A DNA stretch of 64,000 nucleotides from Microvirga sesbaniae (GTDB lineage: Bacteria > Pseudomonadota > Alphaproteobacteria > Rhizobiales > Beijerinckiaceae): positions 1 to 64,000 of the forward strand of contig NZ_JAMXFJ010000006.1 in assembly GCF_025460805.1 (NCBI RefSeq), written 5' to 3'. The number at the start of each line of letters is the position of its first letter. Position 1 is the first letter of the stretch. Of this stretch, positions 1-9,699 are shown one piece after another. The notes beneath the pieces are model-generated. The model was not told the DNA's origin. It saw nothing but the letters and a program-made list of their open reading frames with translations, and did not search any database. The translations under genes were made by a program, and so were the position numbers.

Positions 1-391
1 TTCGAGCCGACGGTGATGACCGGGGTGCGGCAAGGCATGAAGGTGACGAAGGAGGAGACGTTCGCGCCGCTGGCGCCGATCATCGCGTTCCAGGACGAGG
101 CGGAGGTGATCGCGATGGCCAACGACTCGGAGTTCGGGCTGGCGTCGTATTTTTATGCCCGTGACCTGGCGCGGGTGTGGCGGGTGGCGGAGGCGCTGGA
201 GAGCGGCATGGTGGGGGTGAACACGCCGGCGCTGGCCAACGAGATGGCTGGTGGGGGTGAACACGCCGGCGCTGGCCAACGAGATGGCGCCGTTTGGCGG
301 GGTCAAGCAGTCGGGGCTGGGGCGCGAGGGCTCCAAGTACGGCATCGAGGGCTTCCTCGAAATCAAGTACGTCGCCCTCGCAGGATTGTGA
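1..391 (+). pseudogene. gabD: Aldehyde dehydrogenase C-terminal part, frameshifted
   Basis: The window opens inside this gene. The frame from base 1 reads as the last third of an NAD(P)-dependent aldehyde dehydrogenase of the succinate-semialdehyde dehydrogenase family ([48 protein letters not shown]). The catalytic Cys lies upstream of the window. A perfect 40-bp direct repeat (209-248, 249-288) shifts the frame after NEMA. If one copy is removed, the frame continues [19 protein letters not shown] and ends [10 protein letters not shown] at TGA 389-391, 33 nt before glpK. With both copies the frame runs out of the family and into glpK, ending at 486. It is either a recent inactivating duplication or an assembly error. 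The family call is firm; the exact substrate is not. Confidence 0.8.
209..288. repeat. 40-bp perfect tandem duplication
   Basis: Bases 209-248 and 249-288 are identical and adjacent. The unit is 40 bp, not a multiple of three, so it shifts the reading frame of the aldehyde dehydrogenase. The junction repeats TGGTGGGGGTGAACACG. Confidence 0.95.
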
Positions 392-424
392 GATCCTTGA
401 ACCCCATCGTGAGAGGAGGAACGC

Positions 425-1915
425 ATGGCCGACTTCGTGCTGGCTCTCGACCAAGGCACCACATCGTCCCGCGCCATCGTGTTTGACGGCACCTACAGGA
501 TCCGCGGGCTGGCGCAGCGCGAGTTCCCCCAGATCTACCCGAAACCCGGCTGGGTCGAGCACGATCCCCGGGATCTCTGGGACACGATCCTGGAAACCAT
601 GCGGTCCGCCCTCGCCGATGCGGGACTGGCCGCCTCCGACATCGCGGCCATCGGCATCACCAACCAGCGCGAGACCGCGATCCTCTGGGACCGCGCGACG
701 GGGCGCCCGGTCCACAACGCCATCGTCTGGCAGGATCGACGCACGGCGGATCGCTGCGCCGCGCTGAAGGCCGACGGGTCCGAGAGGATGATCACCGATC
801 GGACCGGACTGCTCGCCGACCCGTATTTCTCCGCCACGAAGATCGAATGGCTCCTGGACAATGTCGAAGGCGCCCGGACCAAGGCCGAGCGCGGCGCGCT
901 CGCCTTCGGCACCGTCGACACGTGGCTGCTCTGGCATCTCACCGGCGGCCGGCGGCACGTCACCGATGCGACCAATGCGTCGCGGACCATGCTGTGCAAC
1001 ATCGACACCGGCGAATGGGACGAGGACCTGCTGCGCCTGTTCCGCATCCCGCGATCCATCCTGCCCGAGATCAGGGACAGCATCGACGAGTTCGGCAGCA
1101 CGGATCCGGGTCTCTTCGGCGTCGCCATCCCGGTCAGGGGCGTGGCCGGCGACCAGCAGGCCGCCATCGTGGGACAGGCCTGCTTCAGGCCCGGGATGAT
1201 GAAGTCGACCTATGGGACGGGCTGCTTCGCGCTCCTCAACACGGGGCACGAGCGCGTGCCTTCCAAGAACCGCCTTCTGAGCACCATCGCCTACCGCATC
1301 GAGGGCCGGACCACCTATGCGCTCGAAGGCTCGATCTTCATCGCCGGAGCGGCCGTGCAATGGCTGCGGGACGGGCTCGGCATTCTCCAGCGCGCGGACC
1401 AGTCCGGATCCTTCGCCGCCCAGGCCGATCCGCAGCAGGAGGTCTATCTCGTTCCGGCCTTCACGGGCCTCGGCGCCCCGTGGTGGCAGCCCGATGCGCG
1501 CGGAGCGCTCTACGGCCTCACGCGCAACACGGGCCCGAACGAGATCGCCCGGGCGGCGCTCGAATCCGTGTGCTTCCAGACGCGGGACCTCCTGGACGCC
1601 ATGCGTCAGGACTGGTCGGCCGCGGCCGATACGGTTCTGCGCGTCGACGGCGGCATGGTGGCGAGCGAATGGACGATGCAGCGCCTCGCCGACATTCTGA
1701 ACGCTCCCGTCGACCGGCCGGTCATTCTCGAGACGACCGCTCTGGGCGCCGCCTGGCTGGCCGGATGCGGCGCGGGAGTCTGGCCGGGCAGCGACGGATT
1801 CGCGGCGAGCTGGCGCGCCGATCGTCGCTTCGCGCCGGCCATGGCCGACGGCGAGCGCGAGCGGGCGCTTTCCGGCTGGCGCCGCGCCGTGCAGCGGACG
1901 ATCTGGCAGGGCTGA
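425..1915 (+). CDS. glpK: Glycerol kinase
   Basis: FGGY-family kinase that phosphorylates glycerol to sn-glycerol 3-phosphate with ATP in the cytoplasm. At 496 residues it has the usual family length. The N-terminal phosphate-binding motif [11 protein letters not shown] is at residues 5-16, the glycerol-site region [11 protein letters not shown] follows near residue 80, and KSTYGTGCF near 258 opens the C-terminal ATPase lobe, which ends with [15 protein letters not shown]. The ATG at 425 is preceded by GAGAGGAGG. glpD follows 418 nt downstream on the same strand, so the pair forms the glycerol route to dihydroxyacetone phosphate. The TGA stop runs directly into AGCATTGGAC, the start of a palindromic repeat. 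Confidence 0.96.
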   Translation: MADFVLALDQGTTSSRAIVFDGTYRIRGLAQREFPQIYPKPGWVEHDPRDLWDTILETMRSALADAGLAASDIAAIGITNQRETAILWDRATGRPVHNAIVWQDRRTADRCAALKADGSERMITDRTGLLADPYFSATKIEWLLDNVEGARTKAERGALAFGTVDTWLLWHLTGGRRHVTDATNASRTMLCNIDTGEWDEDLLRLFRIPRSILPEIRDSIDEFGSTDPGLFGVAIPVRGVAGDQQAAIVGQACFRPGMMKSTYGTGCFALLNTGHERVPSKNRLLSTIAYRIEGRTTYALEGSIFIAGAAVQWLRDGLGILQRADQSGSFAAQADPQQEVYLVPAFTGLGAPWWQPDARGALYGLTRNTGPNEIARAALESVCFQTRDLLDAMRQDWSAAADTVLRVDGGMVASEWTMQRLADILNAPVDRPVILETTALGAAWLAGCGAGVWPGSDGFAASWRADRRFAPAMADGERERALSGWRRAVQRTIWQG

Positions 1916-2290
1916 AGCATTGGACGCAAAAGTGGGAACCGGTTTTGCGTGAAAAGATGCTTCACAACAAAAGCTCAAAGCATCGTGCGCAAAAGTGGGA
2001 ACCGGTTTTGCGTGAAAAGATGCTCCAGGCCCGCGCCACTCCCGGCCAGGATAGAAACGCTCCCTCGTCATGGCCGGGCTTGTCCCGGCCATCCCGATCC
2101 GGTGAGGCGCGGCGCTTCACAGTATCGAGATCACCGGGACAAGCCCGGTGATGACGGGGAGTGGGGGCAGGGCCGGCACTGCCACCCGCCCCACGTCATG
2201 GCCGGGCCTGTCCCGGCCATCCCGATCGGAAGAGCGCGGCGCTTCACAGTATCGAGATCACCGGGACGAGCCCGGTGATGACGTGGAGGG
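1915..2290. repeat. Palindromic repeat cluster between glpK and glpD
   Basis: Two copies of a GTGGGAACCGG palindrome (about 1916-1963 and 1978-2027) carry the arms GCGCAAAAG and TTTTGCGTG. Two full units of the composite hairpin element follow, at 2066-2157 and 2192-2286. In both, an ATGGCCGGG arm comes first and an ATCACCGGG arm second. No gene is seen; reading frames crossing this stretch are repeat translations. Confidence 0.9.
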
Positions 2291-2333
2291 GGGCAGGGCC
2301 GGTGCCGTCGGCATCGCCCCGGAGGAGTTGGCA

Positions 2334-3839
2334 ATGTCTCGTTCAGAGTTCGACATCGTGGTGATCGGCGGGGGCATCAACGGCTGCGGAATCGCCCGTG
2401 ACGCGGTCGGGCGCGGCTACAGCGTCCTGCTGGCGGAAATGCGGGATCTGGCCAGCGGGACGTCGTCGGCCTCCACCAAGCTGATCCACGGCGGGCTGCG
2501 CTATCTCGAGCACTACGAGTTCCGCCTGGTCAGGGAATCCCTGATGGAGCGCGAGGTGCTCTGGTCCATGGCGCCTCACATCATCTGGCCGCTCCGCTTC
2601 GTCCTGCCCCATCACGGCGGTCTCAGGCCGGCCTGGCTCCTGCGGCTCGGCCTGTTCCTGTACGACCACATCGGCGGGCGCAAGCGGCTTCCGAAAACCA
2701 CCACGCTCGATCTCGCGCGCGACCCGGCCGGGAAACCTCTGCGCAAAGGCTACAGCAAGGCCTTCGAATATTCCGACGCCTGGGTGCAGGATGCCCGGCT
2801 CGTGGCCCTCAACGCGCGGGATGCGGCCGACCGGGGCGCCGAGATCCTGACGCGCACGAAGGTCACCCGGCTCGAACGCGGCGATGCCGGGTTCCGGGTC
2901 GAACTCACCGATCAGGAAACGGGCCGGACCCGCGAGGTGACGGCGAGGCTCGTGGTGAACGCCGCCGGGCCCTGGGTCGATCAGGTCCTTCGCCAATCGA
3001 CCGGCTCGAACGAGCGCCATGTCCGTCTCGTCCAGGGCAGCCATATCGTGGTCCGGAAGCTGTTCGATCACGACAGGTGCTACATCTTCCAGAACAAGGA
3101 CAACCGGATCATCTTCGCCATTCCCTACGAGGGCGATTTCACCCTGATCGGCACGACCGACCGGGACTTTTCCGGCAGTCCGGACGAGGTCCGGATTTCC
3201 GACGAGGAAATCGCCTATCTGTGCGAGGCCGCATCGGAGTATTTCGAGCGCGGCGTCACCCCGGACGACGTGGTCTGGACCTATTCCGGCGTCCGGCCCC
3301 TGTACGATGACGGCGCATCGAAGGCTCAGGAAGCCACCCGGGACTACGTGATCAAGGTCGACGGAACCGGCCGCGAAGGCGCGATCGTCAACATCTTCGG
3401 CGGCAAGATCACCACCTATCGGCGCCTGGCCGAGTCCGTCCTGGAGACCATCGAAGAGACGCTCGGCGCCCGCGGGCCCGCCTGGACGGCGGGGGCGACC
3501 CTGCCCGGGGGCGATTTCCCCGTCCTCGGTTTTGAGGAACTCGTGTCCCGCCTCAAGACGGAGGCGCCCTCCGTGGCCGAGGGCACGATCCGCCGGCTCG
3601 CCCGCAACTACGGGACTCGCGCGCGGCACATCCTAGAGCCGGCGGGAAACCTGGGCAGGATCTTCGCCGCCGATCTCGGCGGGAACGAGGTCGATTACCT
3701 GATGGACCAGGAATGGGCGCGGGACGTGGACGACGTCCTGTGGCGCCGCTCCAAGCTGGGTCTCAGGATCGGCGCCGACGCGAGGGCCGAGATCGCCGCC
3801 CATATGAGCGCCCGGAGCGGTCCGGGGCGAGCTCGGTGA
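2334..3839 (+). CDS. glpD: Glycerol-3-phosphate dehydrogenase, FAD-dependent
   Basis: Membrane-associated flavoprotein that oxidises sn-glycerol 3-phosphate to dihydroxyacetone phosphate and passes electrons to quinone. It has 501 residues. The FAD dinucleotide fold VVIGGGINGCGIARD is at residues 8-22, followed by SGTSSASTKLIHGGLRYLE, typical of the family. GTTDRDFSG lies near residue 273 and IVNIFGGKITTYRRLAES near 350. The chosen ATG at 2334 has GGAGGAG 7 nt upstream. An open frame extends to 2148 but only through repeat sequence. It works with glpK upstream. No GlpR-type repressor gene is visible. Confidence 0.95.
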   Translation: MSRSEFDIVVIGGGINGCGIARDAVGRGYSVLLAEMRDLASGTSSASTKLIHGGLRYLEHYEFRLVRESLMEREVLWSMAPHIIWPLRFVLPHHGGLRPAWLLRLGLFLYDHIGGRKRLPKTTTLDLARDPAGKPLRKGYSKAFEYSDAWVQDARLVALNARDAADRGAEILTRTKVTRLERGDAGFRVELTDQETGRTREVTARLVVNAAGPWVDQVLRQSTGSNERHVRLVQGSHIVVRKLFDHDRCYIFQNKDNRIIFAIPYEGDFTLIGTTDRDFSGSPDEVRISDEEIAYLCEAASEYFERGVTPDDVVWTYSGVRPLYDDGASKAQEATRDYVIKVDGTGREGAIVNIFGGKITTYRRLAESVLETIEETLGARGPAWTAGATLPGGDFPVLGFEELVSRLKTEAPSVAEGTIRRLARNYGTRARHILEPAGNLGRIFAADLGGNEVDYLMDQEWARDVDDVLWRRSKLGLRIGADARAEIAAHMSARSGPGRAR

Positions 3840-3894
3840 TGACGGGGAGGGAGACCATCGCTGTGGCGCGACCCCTCCCGCGTCCCTCCCACGT

Positions 3895-4122
3895 CCCTCC
3901 CCATGTCATGGCCGGGCCTGTCCCGGCCATCCCGATCTTCTAGGGCGCCGAGCCTCACCGGACCGGGATCACCGGGACAAGCCCGGTGATGACGTGGAGA
4001 AGGTGGAAAGGGCCGGTGACAACACCCTCCCAACGTCATGGCCGGCCCTGTGCCGGCCATCCCGATAAGGTGAAGCGCCTCTCAGAAGCGGGATCACCGG
4101 CACAAGGCCGGTGATGACGTGA
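3895..4122. repeat. Two composite hairpin units between convergent genes
   Basis: Units at about 3903-3996 and 4032-4122, each an ATGGCCGG arm followed by an ATCACCGG arm. They fill the space between glpD and the convergent cyclase gene. Nothing else is seen in 3840-4180. Confidence 0.88.
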
Positions 4123-4180
4123 GAGGGTGGTGTGAGCGGGTGATGACGGGGAGAGGGTCGGGGTCCGTATGCTCGGGCGA

Positions 4181-5620
4181 TTAGTCGGACTTCCGCGCCG
4201 GCCGGTCCGTCTCACCTGGCGATGGGGACGAGCTGGCGATGTGGACGAGAAGGCCTTGCTGCCTGCCGCGGAGCTGGACGTGGCGGGAGGACCGGAACCT
4301 CGCGCGCCATGCCGGATCCGCCGCGGCGCGGATGCAATCCTCCGACGCGATGAGCGAGCCCCCGATCTCGCGCGTCGCCTCCTCGAGCCTGCTCGCCACG
4401 TTCACCACGTCGCCCACGACGGTGAACTCGATGCGCTCCCGGCCACCGAGATTGCCGACAGTCACCGGTCCGCAATGGACTCCGACCGAGACACGCAGCG
4501 GATCGGCGCCGCGGCCGGACCGTTTTCGGCTCCAGCGCTCGATCTCCTCCTGAAGTTCGAACGCGCATGCGAGCGCGCGGGCCGGCGCGTCCGGTTGCAG
4601 GCCGATGGACCCGAAGGTCGCCATGAAGCCGTCGCCGAGATATTTGTCGAGGGTGCCGCCATGCCTGAACACCACGGCGCTGCTCCGCTCCTGGAAGCTC
4701 CGCAGCAGGGCGAACGTGCGCTCGGGCGAGAGGGTTTCGGTGAGCTTGGTGAAGCCGACGATGTCCGCGAACAGGATGGCGACAATCCGTGTCGCCGGCT
4801 CTCCGAACGCGGTCGCGCCGCGGCTGGAGAGGGCCTCGGCCACGTCCGGAGAGACATAGCGCGCGAGATCCGCGCGCACGACCTCGGCCTCGACCTGGTT
4901 CAGCAAGGTCCGGCGGCTGCGCCAGACGGTCAGCGTCAGGAGCAGGGTGAACAGGGAGGTTGCCACGAGCTGGGTGTACCATGCGGTCAGGCTGACAAAG
5001 GCGGGCTTGAAGGAGAGGTCCAGGACGGCGGCCGACGTCAGCGCGCCCTCCGCGGCGGCATCGTTGAACCGCAGCGTGTCCGGCAGGGAGTAGACCGTGA
5101 AGACCCCGACCGACCAGATCACGATGATCGACACGCCCGTCCACAGCACCCGCCTCGGGGAGTAGGTGAGGGCGGCCTCGCCGAGGAGAAGGAGAACGTA
5201 AAGAAATTCCTGCCCGCGCAGACGGGTCTGGATGGGCCAATCGCCGCCGAGGCCGGCGGGCGGAGGGACCAGGATGGCGGCCGTCACCAGGGCCACGTCG
5301 AGGACGATGAAGCCGAGCTTGATCGCCTCGCCGTGGCGATGGCGACGCAGGCGGTAGGGGATGTAGCCCAGGAGGAAGAACCCGAACGCGTAGGCTCCGT
5401 AATAGAGATCCCGTGGCCACGGCACGAGCCAGATCAGCCAGACCGAAACCACGATGATCGCGGTCAGCCGCGCGTAGAAGGCGAACTGGAGGCCTTCGAG
5501 CTCCGCCCGTCGCATGTTCGCCTGAAGGTGAACCTGCGAGGTCCGGAGGGACCGAAGCGATCGGAGCCCCTCCAAGGCCCTGGATACGAAGCCGACGCTC
5601 CGGGTTGCCAAGTCAAACAT
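4181..5620 (-). CDS. Membrane-anchored class III adenylate/guanylate cyclase
   Basis: Makes a cyclic nucleotide second messenger (probably cAMP) from the nucleoside triphosphate. The 479 residues hold about six transmembrane segments between residues 45 and 233, then the catalytic domain from about 278. Metal-binding Asp286 (FADIVGFT) and Asp330 (DKYLGDGF), the purine-reading pair Lys326 and Thr400, and VVNVASRLE with Arg411 are all present, so it should be active. Lys/Thr at the purine site fits ATP use, by family knowledge. The integral membrane N-terminus resembles a sensor without a recognised ligand domain. It is transcribed alone, convergent with glpD. A Crp/Fnr regulator at 24.1 kb lies in the same window, but no functional link is shown. 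Confidence 0.88.
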   Translation of the reverse strand: MFDLATRSVGFVSRALEGLRSLRSLRTSQVHLQANMRRAELEGLQFAFYARLTAIIVVSVWLIWLVPWPRDLYYGAYAFGFFLLGYIPYRLRRHRHGEAIKLGFIVLDVALVTAAILVPPPAGLGGDWPIQTRLRGQEFLYVLLLLGEAALTYSPRRVLWTGVSIIVIWSVGVFTVYSLPDTLRFNDAAAEGALTSAAVLDLSFKPAFVSLTAWYTQLVATSLFTLLLTLTVWRSRRTLLNQVEAEVVRADLARYVSPDVAEALSSRGATAFGEPATRIVAILFADIVGFTKLTETLSPERTFALLRSFQERSSAVVFRHGGTLDKYLGDGFMATFGSIGLQPDAPARALACAFELQEEIERWSRKRSGRGADPLRVSVGVHCGPVTVGNLGGRERIEFTVVGDVVNVASRLEEATREIGGSLIASEDCIRAAADPAWRARFRSSRHVQLRGRQQGLLVHIASSSPSPGETDRPARKSD

Positions 5621-5654
5621 CGACTCGCTCTGTTGATGCCGAAAGCTTTAGCGC

Positions 5655-6013
5655 ACCCTACGAGAAAGTGGACCCGGTTTTTCGTGTCGAACGGTGCGCC
5701 ACTTCGGGAGTTGAGCATCGGACTTATCGGCAGGGCAACTCGGCCTCGGAGCGACGCTCATCCCGGGTGAGGGTCGTGTGGGCGGGTGTTGTCACCGCCT
5801 CCCACACCCTCCACGTCATCACCGGGCTCTTCCCGGTGATCCCGCTTCCGTAGGGCGCCGCGCCTCAAACAATCGGGATGGCCGGCACAAGGCCGGCCAT
5901 GACGTGGGGAGGGTGGCAGGAAGAGCGGAGGGTGCCATGACCGGGAGGGTGTTGTCACCGACCTTTGCCACCTTCTCCACATCATGACCGGGCTCGTCCC
6001 GGTGATCCCGCTT
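5655..6013. repeat. Palindromic repeats between cyclase and IclR genes
   Basis: A degenerate GTGGACCCGG palindrome lies at about 5663-5730 and ends near GAGCATCGGA. A full composite hairpin unit (ATCACCGGG arm, then ATGGCCGGC arm) lies at 5812-5907. A single ATGACCGGG half unit is at 5979-6013, immediately before the iclR promoter. Confidence 0.85.
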
Positions 6014-6082
6014 CATGCGGGCAAGGCGTTCCGCATGGCCGAGGTGACGTGCCTCAGAAATTGTCTCGCTCGACGGTGCGCT

Positions 6083-6111
6083 TTGACAGAAGCGCGTTTC
6101 CGCAGTATTTC
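6083..6111 (+). promoter_or_regulatory. Possible sigma-70 promoter of the IclR gene
   Basis: TTGACA at 6083-6088, then 17 nt, then TATTTC at 6106-6111. The -35 box is perfect and the -10 box weak. If it is used, transcription would start downstream of the ATG at 6112, which would favour the GTG at 6148 as translation start. Confidence 0.4.
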
Positions 6112-6918
6112 ATGGTAGGAAATGTCGTTACGCAGAGTGAAACGATCGTGGCAAGACAGGCCTTGGACATCGAAGCGCGGGAAGAAGGTGGGGTCATCGC
6201 CGTGGAGCGGGCCTTGGCCGTGCTCGACGCGTTCACGGCCGATGACCGGTTCCTGAGCCTGGCGGAGCTCGCCCGTCGCGTCGGCCTGTCGAAACCGACC
6301 GTTCTGCGCTTCACGAAGTCGCTGGTCCGGGCCGGCTACCTGGTGCGCAACGACGATGCGACCTTCCGGCTCGGACCGAAGCTCGCCCGGCTCGGAACCC
6401 TGTACCAGGCAAGCTTCCGGATCGAGGATTACGTCCAGCCGGCCTTGCGGCGGCTCGCTCAGGAGACCGGCGAGAGCGCGGCATTCTACGTTCGCGAAGG
6501 CGATATGCGGGTCTGCCTCTTTCGTGTGGATTCGCCGCAATCGATCGGGCATCACGCAAGGACCGGCGATCTGCTGCCCCTCGACCGAGGTGCGCCGGGA
6601 CGCGTGCTTCTCGCCTTCGCCGGCGAACCCGGCGAGCCATACGATCAAATTCGCCGTGACCTGTTCCATATCACGTTCGGCGAGCGCGATCCGCAAGTGG
6701 CCAGCATTGCCTGTCCGATATTCAGCTTCGGCCAGCAGGTCGCCGGGGTCATTGGCGTGGCAGGCCCGACAAGCCGATTCGATGAAAGGGCCGTCGCCCA
6801 CCATTTCGAGTTGCTGAGGTCTGTCTCCACGGAACTGACACGACATCTGGGCGGAACGCCTGCGGGCCAGGCTTCGACCCGCAGGCCAGGCACGTCTTCC
6901 CGCGTCCGCGCTGATTGA
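6112..6918 (+). CDS. IclR-family transcriptional regulator
   Basis: DNA-binding regulator of about 268 residues. The N-terminal winged helix (FLSLAELARRVGLSKPTVLR, about residues 46-65) is followed by the IclR effector domain with GDLLPLDRGAPGRVLLAF in the middle. IclR proteins usually bind small organic acids and control nearby catabolic genes. It lies 57 nt before the MFS gene on the same strand and heads the 6-15.6 kb acid-catabolism block. The start is uncertain: ATG 6112 gives the length used here, GTG 6148 is the alternative, and the open frame further upstream is repeat sequence. Confidence 0.85.
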   Translation: MVGNVVTQSETIVARQALDIEAREEGGVIAVERALAVLDAFTADDRFLSLAELARRVGLSKPTVLRFTKSLVRAGYLVRNDDATFRLGPKLARLGTLYQASFRIEDYVQPALRRLAQETGESAAFYVREGDMRVCLFRVDSPQSIGHHARTGDLLPLDRGAPGRVLLAFAGEPGEPYDQIRRDLFHITFGERDPQVASIACPIFSFGQQVAGVIGVAGPTSRFDERAVAHHFELLRSVSTELTRHLGGTPAGQASTRRPGTSSRVRAD

Positions 6919-6975
6919 ACCCGGTCAGCCGCAATCATCAAGAGAGGAAGCCGTGCTGACCATTCCAGAAACACC

Positions 6976-8229
6976 GTGTCCCCGTGCATGGGCCGCATGA
7001 CCATGCAAAAGGGATGGCATGGCGTACGCGCGGCCTTGTCCGAGGCCAATTATCGCACTTTCACCATCGGCAACGTCTTCTCGCTCGTCGGAACCTGGGT
7101 TCAGCGGGTTGCGCTCGGCTGGCTCGTCTGGGAACTGACGGGCTCAGGGGCATGGCTGGGCGCGGTCGCTTTCGCCGACCTGTTTCCGATGGTCCTCGTG
7201 ACCCCCTTGGCGGGCGCCATGGCCGACCGGTCTGAGCGACTGCGGGTCACGCGGATCAGCCAGGCCTTGCTCATGGTGCATGCGGGGCTGCTCACCCTTC
7301 TCAGCGCCCTCGGCCTGCTCAACCCGGGCCTCGTGCTGGTGCTCGCCCTGGTCGGCGGAATCATCACGGCCTTCAACCAACCCTTCCGGATGGCGCTTCT
7401 CCCCAGTCTCGTCGAGCGCCCGAACCTGATCAGTGCGGTCGCGATCAACTCTGTCGCGTTCAACGTTGCCCGCTTCGTCGGACCCGCCATCGCGGGCCTC
7501 GTGATTGCGAAGGGCAGCCTCACACTGGCTTTCGCGATCAATTTCGGGACGTTCGCAGTCTTCTCCTGGACGCTTGCCAGGATCCGTCTGGTTTGCGTCG
7601 AAACCACCCGACCCGCCAAGGGCGGATTGATCACGGCAGTCGTCGAAGGTTGGCGCTATGCCGCCGGGCATGTTGGCCTCGGCGCCATGTTCCTGACGCT
7701 GACGGTCGTCTCGCTCTGCATACGGCCTGTTCTCGAGCTCATGCCGAGCTACGCGGCCCTGTTCGGCCCTGACGCTGGCAAGTTCGCCTTCATGACATCC
7801 GTGATCGGCCTCGGCGCCCTGGTCGGGGCGCTCTGGCTCAGCCGGCAGGCCGATCCTGCGGCCCTGGCCAAAATGTCTCTGTCGAATGGCCTTGCGATGG
7901 GCGCGGCATTGTTCGTCGCGGCGGTCGCCCGTCACGAGCCGTTGGGGGTCGTGGCCCTGTTCATTGTGGGCTTCGGCATGGTCGTGAGCGGGATCGCCAG
8001 CCAGACCGTGATCCAGCTCGCCGTGCCCGATCACCTGCGGGGCAGGATGCTTGCTCTGCACAGCATGATCTTTCGGGGGGCGCCGGCCCTTGGTGCCTTG
8101 GTCATCGGAGCCTTGTCGGACCTGACGGGGCTGCGTGGTCCCCTGGTCGCAGGCGCAGCCGTGACCTTCGCCTTCAGCGGGATCGTCTATTCCCGGCGCA
8201 AGCTGATCCTCGAGAGCCTCGGTCTGTGA
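6976..8229 (+). CDS. MFS transporter (enterobactin-exporter-like MFS_3 type)
   Basis: Major facilitator of about 417 residues, with twelve predicted membrane helices. The cytoplasmic loop AGAMADRSERLRVTRISQ after helix 2 is the family's motif A region, and NVARFVGPAIAGLVIAKG is the mid-protein motif of the MFS_3/EntS-like group, whose members are mostly exporters. The start may be GTG 6976, or ATG 6988, 6997 or 7003; all keep the first helix. It sits between an IclR regulator and an FMN-dependent 2-hydroxyacid oxidase, so an organic acid is a reasonable substrate, but nothing in the sequence shows it. Confidence 0.82.
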   Translation: MSPCMGRMTMQKGWHGVRAALSEANYRTFTIGNVFSLVGTWVQRVALGWLVWELTGSGAWLGAVAFADLFPMVLVTPLAGAMADRSERLRVTRISQALLMVHAGLLTLLSALGLLNPGLVLVLALVGGIITAFNQPFRMALLPSLVERPNLISAVAINSVAFNVARFVGPAIAGLVIAKGSLTLAFAINFGTFAVFSWTLARIRLVCVETTRPAKGGLITAVVEGWRYAAGHVGLGAMFLTLTVVSLCIRPVLELMPSYAALFGPDAGKFAFMTSVIGLGALVGALWLSRQADPAALAKMSLSNGLAMGAALFVAAVARHEPLGVVALFIVGFGMVVSGIASQTVIQLAVPDHLRGRMLALHSMIFRGAPALGALVIGALSDLTGLRGPLVAGAAVTFAFSGIVYSRRKLILESLGL

Positions 8230-8322
8230 ACGTGATCCGGGACAGTCGGTGCACGGACTACGCGACGGGTCACAGCGGCAAGGCGCACGGCTTATTCATT
8301 GGTAACCGGAGAGAAGAGTCTC

Positions 8323-9600
8323 ATGAGCAGTCCTGACACGCCGCGCGGCATGGAGCGCTCCACGACGGATCTGGAATCGACGCCGGTCAAGGGGATCGTG
8401 CAGACACCGCCTGCTGCTCTGCCGCGGCGCCTCCGCCGGGTCCTGGCATTCGACGACTTCGAGATGGCGGCGCGCCGCCACCTGCCGCGGCCGATCTTCG
8501 GCTACGTGTCAGGGGCTGCCGAGACCAACGCCTCCCTCCGCGACAACCGATCGGCCTTCGAGGAGTTCGGCTTCGTCCCGCGGGTGCTCGTCGATGTATC
8601 GAGGCGCACTCAGGCCGTCGAACTGCTCGGCAGGACATACGCGGCCCCGTTCGGGATCGCCCCGATGGGAATCAGCGCCCTGTCGGCCTATCGCGGCGAT
8701 CTGGTCCTGGCGCGGGCAGCCGGGCAGGCCGACATCCCGATGGTGATGAGCGGATCCTCCCTGATCCGCCTGGAGGAGGTCGCCAAGGCGAATCCTGCGG
8801 CCTGGTTCCAGGCCTATCTGCCGGGTGAACCGGACCGGATCCTCGGATTGCTGGAGCGGGTGGAACGGGCCGGCTTCGGGACGCTCGTGCTGACCGTCGA
8901 CACGGCGGTCCTGGCCAATCGGGAGAACAATGTCCGGAGCGGCTTCTCCACGCCCCTTCGGCCCAGCCTTCGCCTCGCCTGGGACGGCATGATGCGGCCG
9001 AACTGGACGCTGAACACGTTCCTGCGGACTTTGCTGAAGCACGGCATGCCCCATTTCGAGAATTCCTACGCGACACGCGGAGCGCCGATCCTGGCGAAAA
9101 GCGTGATGCGGGACTTCGGAGCGAAGGATCACCTGAACTGGCGTCATCTGGAACTGATCCGCGAGCGGTGGAAGGGACGCCTGGTCGTCAAGGGCATCAT
9201 GTCCAAGGACGATGCCCGCATCGCCCGGGACAGCGGCGTCGACGGCATCGTCGTGTCGAACCATGGCGGCCGGCAGCTCGATGGGGCAGTCTCACCCCTG
9301 CGCGTCCTGCCGGCCATTGCGGATGCCGTGGGAGCGACAATGCCCGTCATGATGGACGGCGGTATCCGTCGAGGCTCCGATGTGCTGAAAGCCATCGCTC
9401 TCGGCGCGGCATTCGTCTTCGTGGGCCGTCCCTTCGTTTATGCGGCCGCCATCGGAGGCGAGACGGGCGTCAGCCATGCCATCACCATCCTCTCGACCGA
9501 GATCAACCGGAACATGGGCCTTCTCGGCATCAACTCGCTCGGTGAACTGGGTCCGGAGCGGCTTCTCAGGATCAGGGGCGTCGATGGGTCCGGGACCTGA
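8323..9600 (+). CDS. FMN-dependent alpha-hydroxy acid oxidase/dehydrogenase
   Basis: Member of the lactate/mandelate/glycolate oxidase family, which oxidises an L-2-hydroxy acid to the 2-oxo acid using FMN. The 425 residues show the FMN-barrel signatures APFGIAPMG, WFQAYLPG, KGIMSKDDA, the catalytic SNHGGRQLDG (His about 314) and the phosphate-binding MMDGGIRRGSDVLKA. Compared with LldD it has an extra N-terminal stretch of about 35 residues. ATG 8323 is chosen because GGAGAGAAGAG lies 5 nt upstream; an in-frame TTG at 8299 lacks this. It probably makes the 2-oxo acid that the aldolase and dehydrogenase downstream interconvert. Its substrate is unknown. Confidence 0.88.
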   Translation: MSSPDTPRGMERSTTDLESTPVKGIVQTPPAALPRRLRRVLAFDDFEMAARRHLPRPIFGYVSGAAETNASLRDNRSAFEEFGFVPRVLVDVSRRTQAVELLGRTYAAPFGIAPMGISALSAYRGDLVLARAAGQADIPMVMSGSSLIRLEEVAKANPAAWFQAYLPGEPDRILGLLERVERAGFGTLVLTVDTAVLANRENNVRSGFSTPLRPSLRLAWDGMMRPNWTLNTFLRTLLKHGMPHFENSYATRGAPILAKSVMRDFGAKDHLNWRHLELIRERWKGRLVVKGIMSKDDARIARDSGVDGIVVSNHGGRQLDGAVSPLRVLPAIADAVGATMPVMMDGGIRRGSDVLKAIALGAAFVFVGRPFVYAAAIGGETGVSHAITILSTEINRNMGLLGINSLGELGPERLLRIRGVDGSGT

Positions 9601-9699
9601 GAGAGCCTCGGATGGCCGGCACGACGGAAACACGCGACAGCATCGCCCAAAGATGTGGTGGACCTCGACGGGTGCGGGATCGGCTGTGGAAGGCGTGTC

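Noticed and set aside
80-2092. Long minus-strand open frame across glpK
   Set aside because: It mirrors glpK, whose protein is clearly conserved. The minus-strand product is Arg/Gly/Ala-rich with no family pattern, a usual shadow in GC-rich DNA.
2148-2333. N-terminal extension of glpD
   Set aside because: It translates repeat DNA (SRPSR, PGDDV patterns) and lacks a ribosome site; ATG 2334 has GGAGGAG and the family start.
4169-5770. 533-codon plus-strand frame across the cyclase
   Set aside because: The minus strand holds a complete class III cyclase with all catalytic residues; the plus frame is its shadow.
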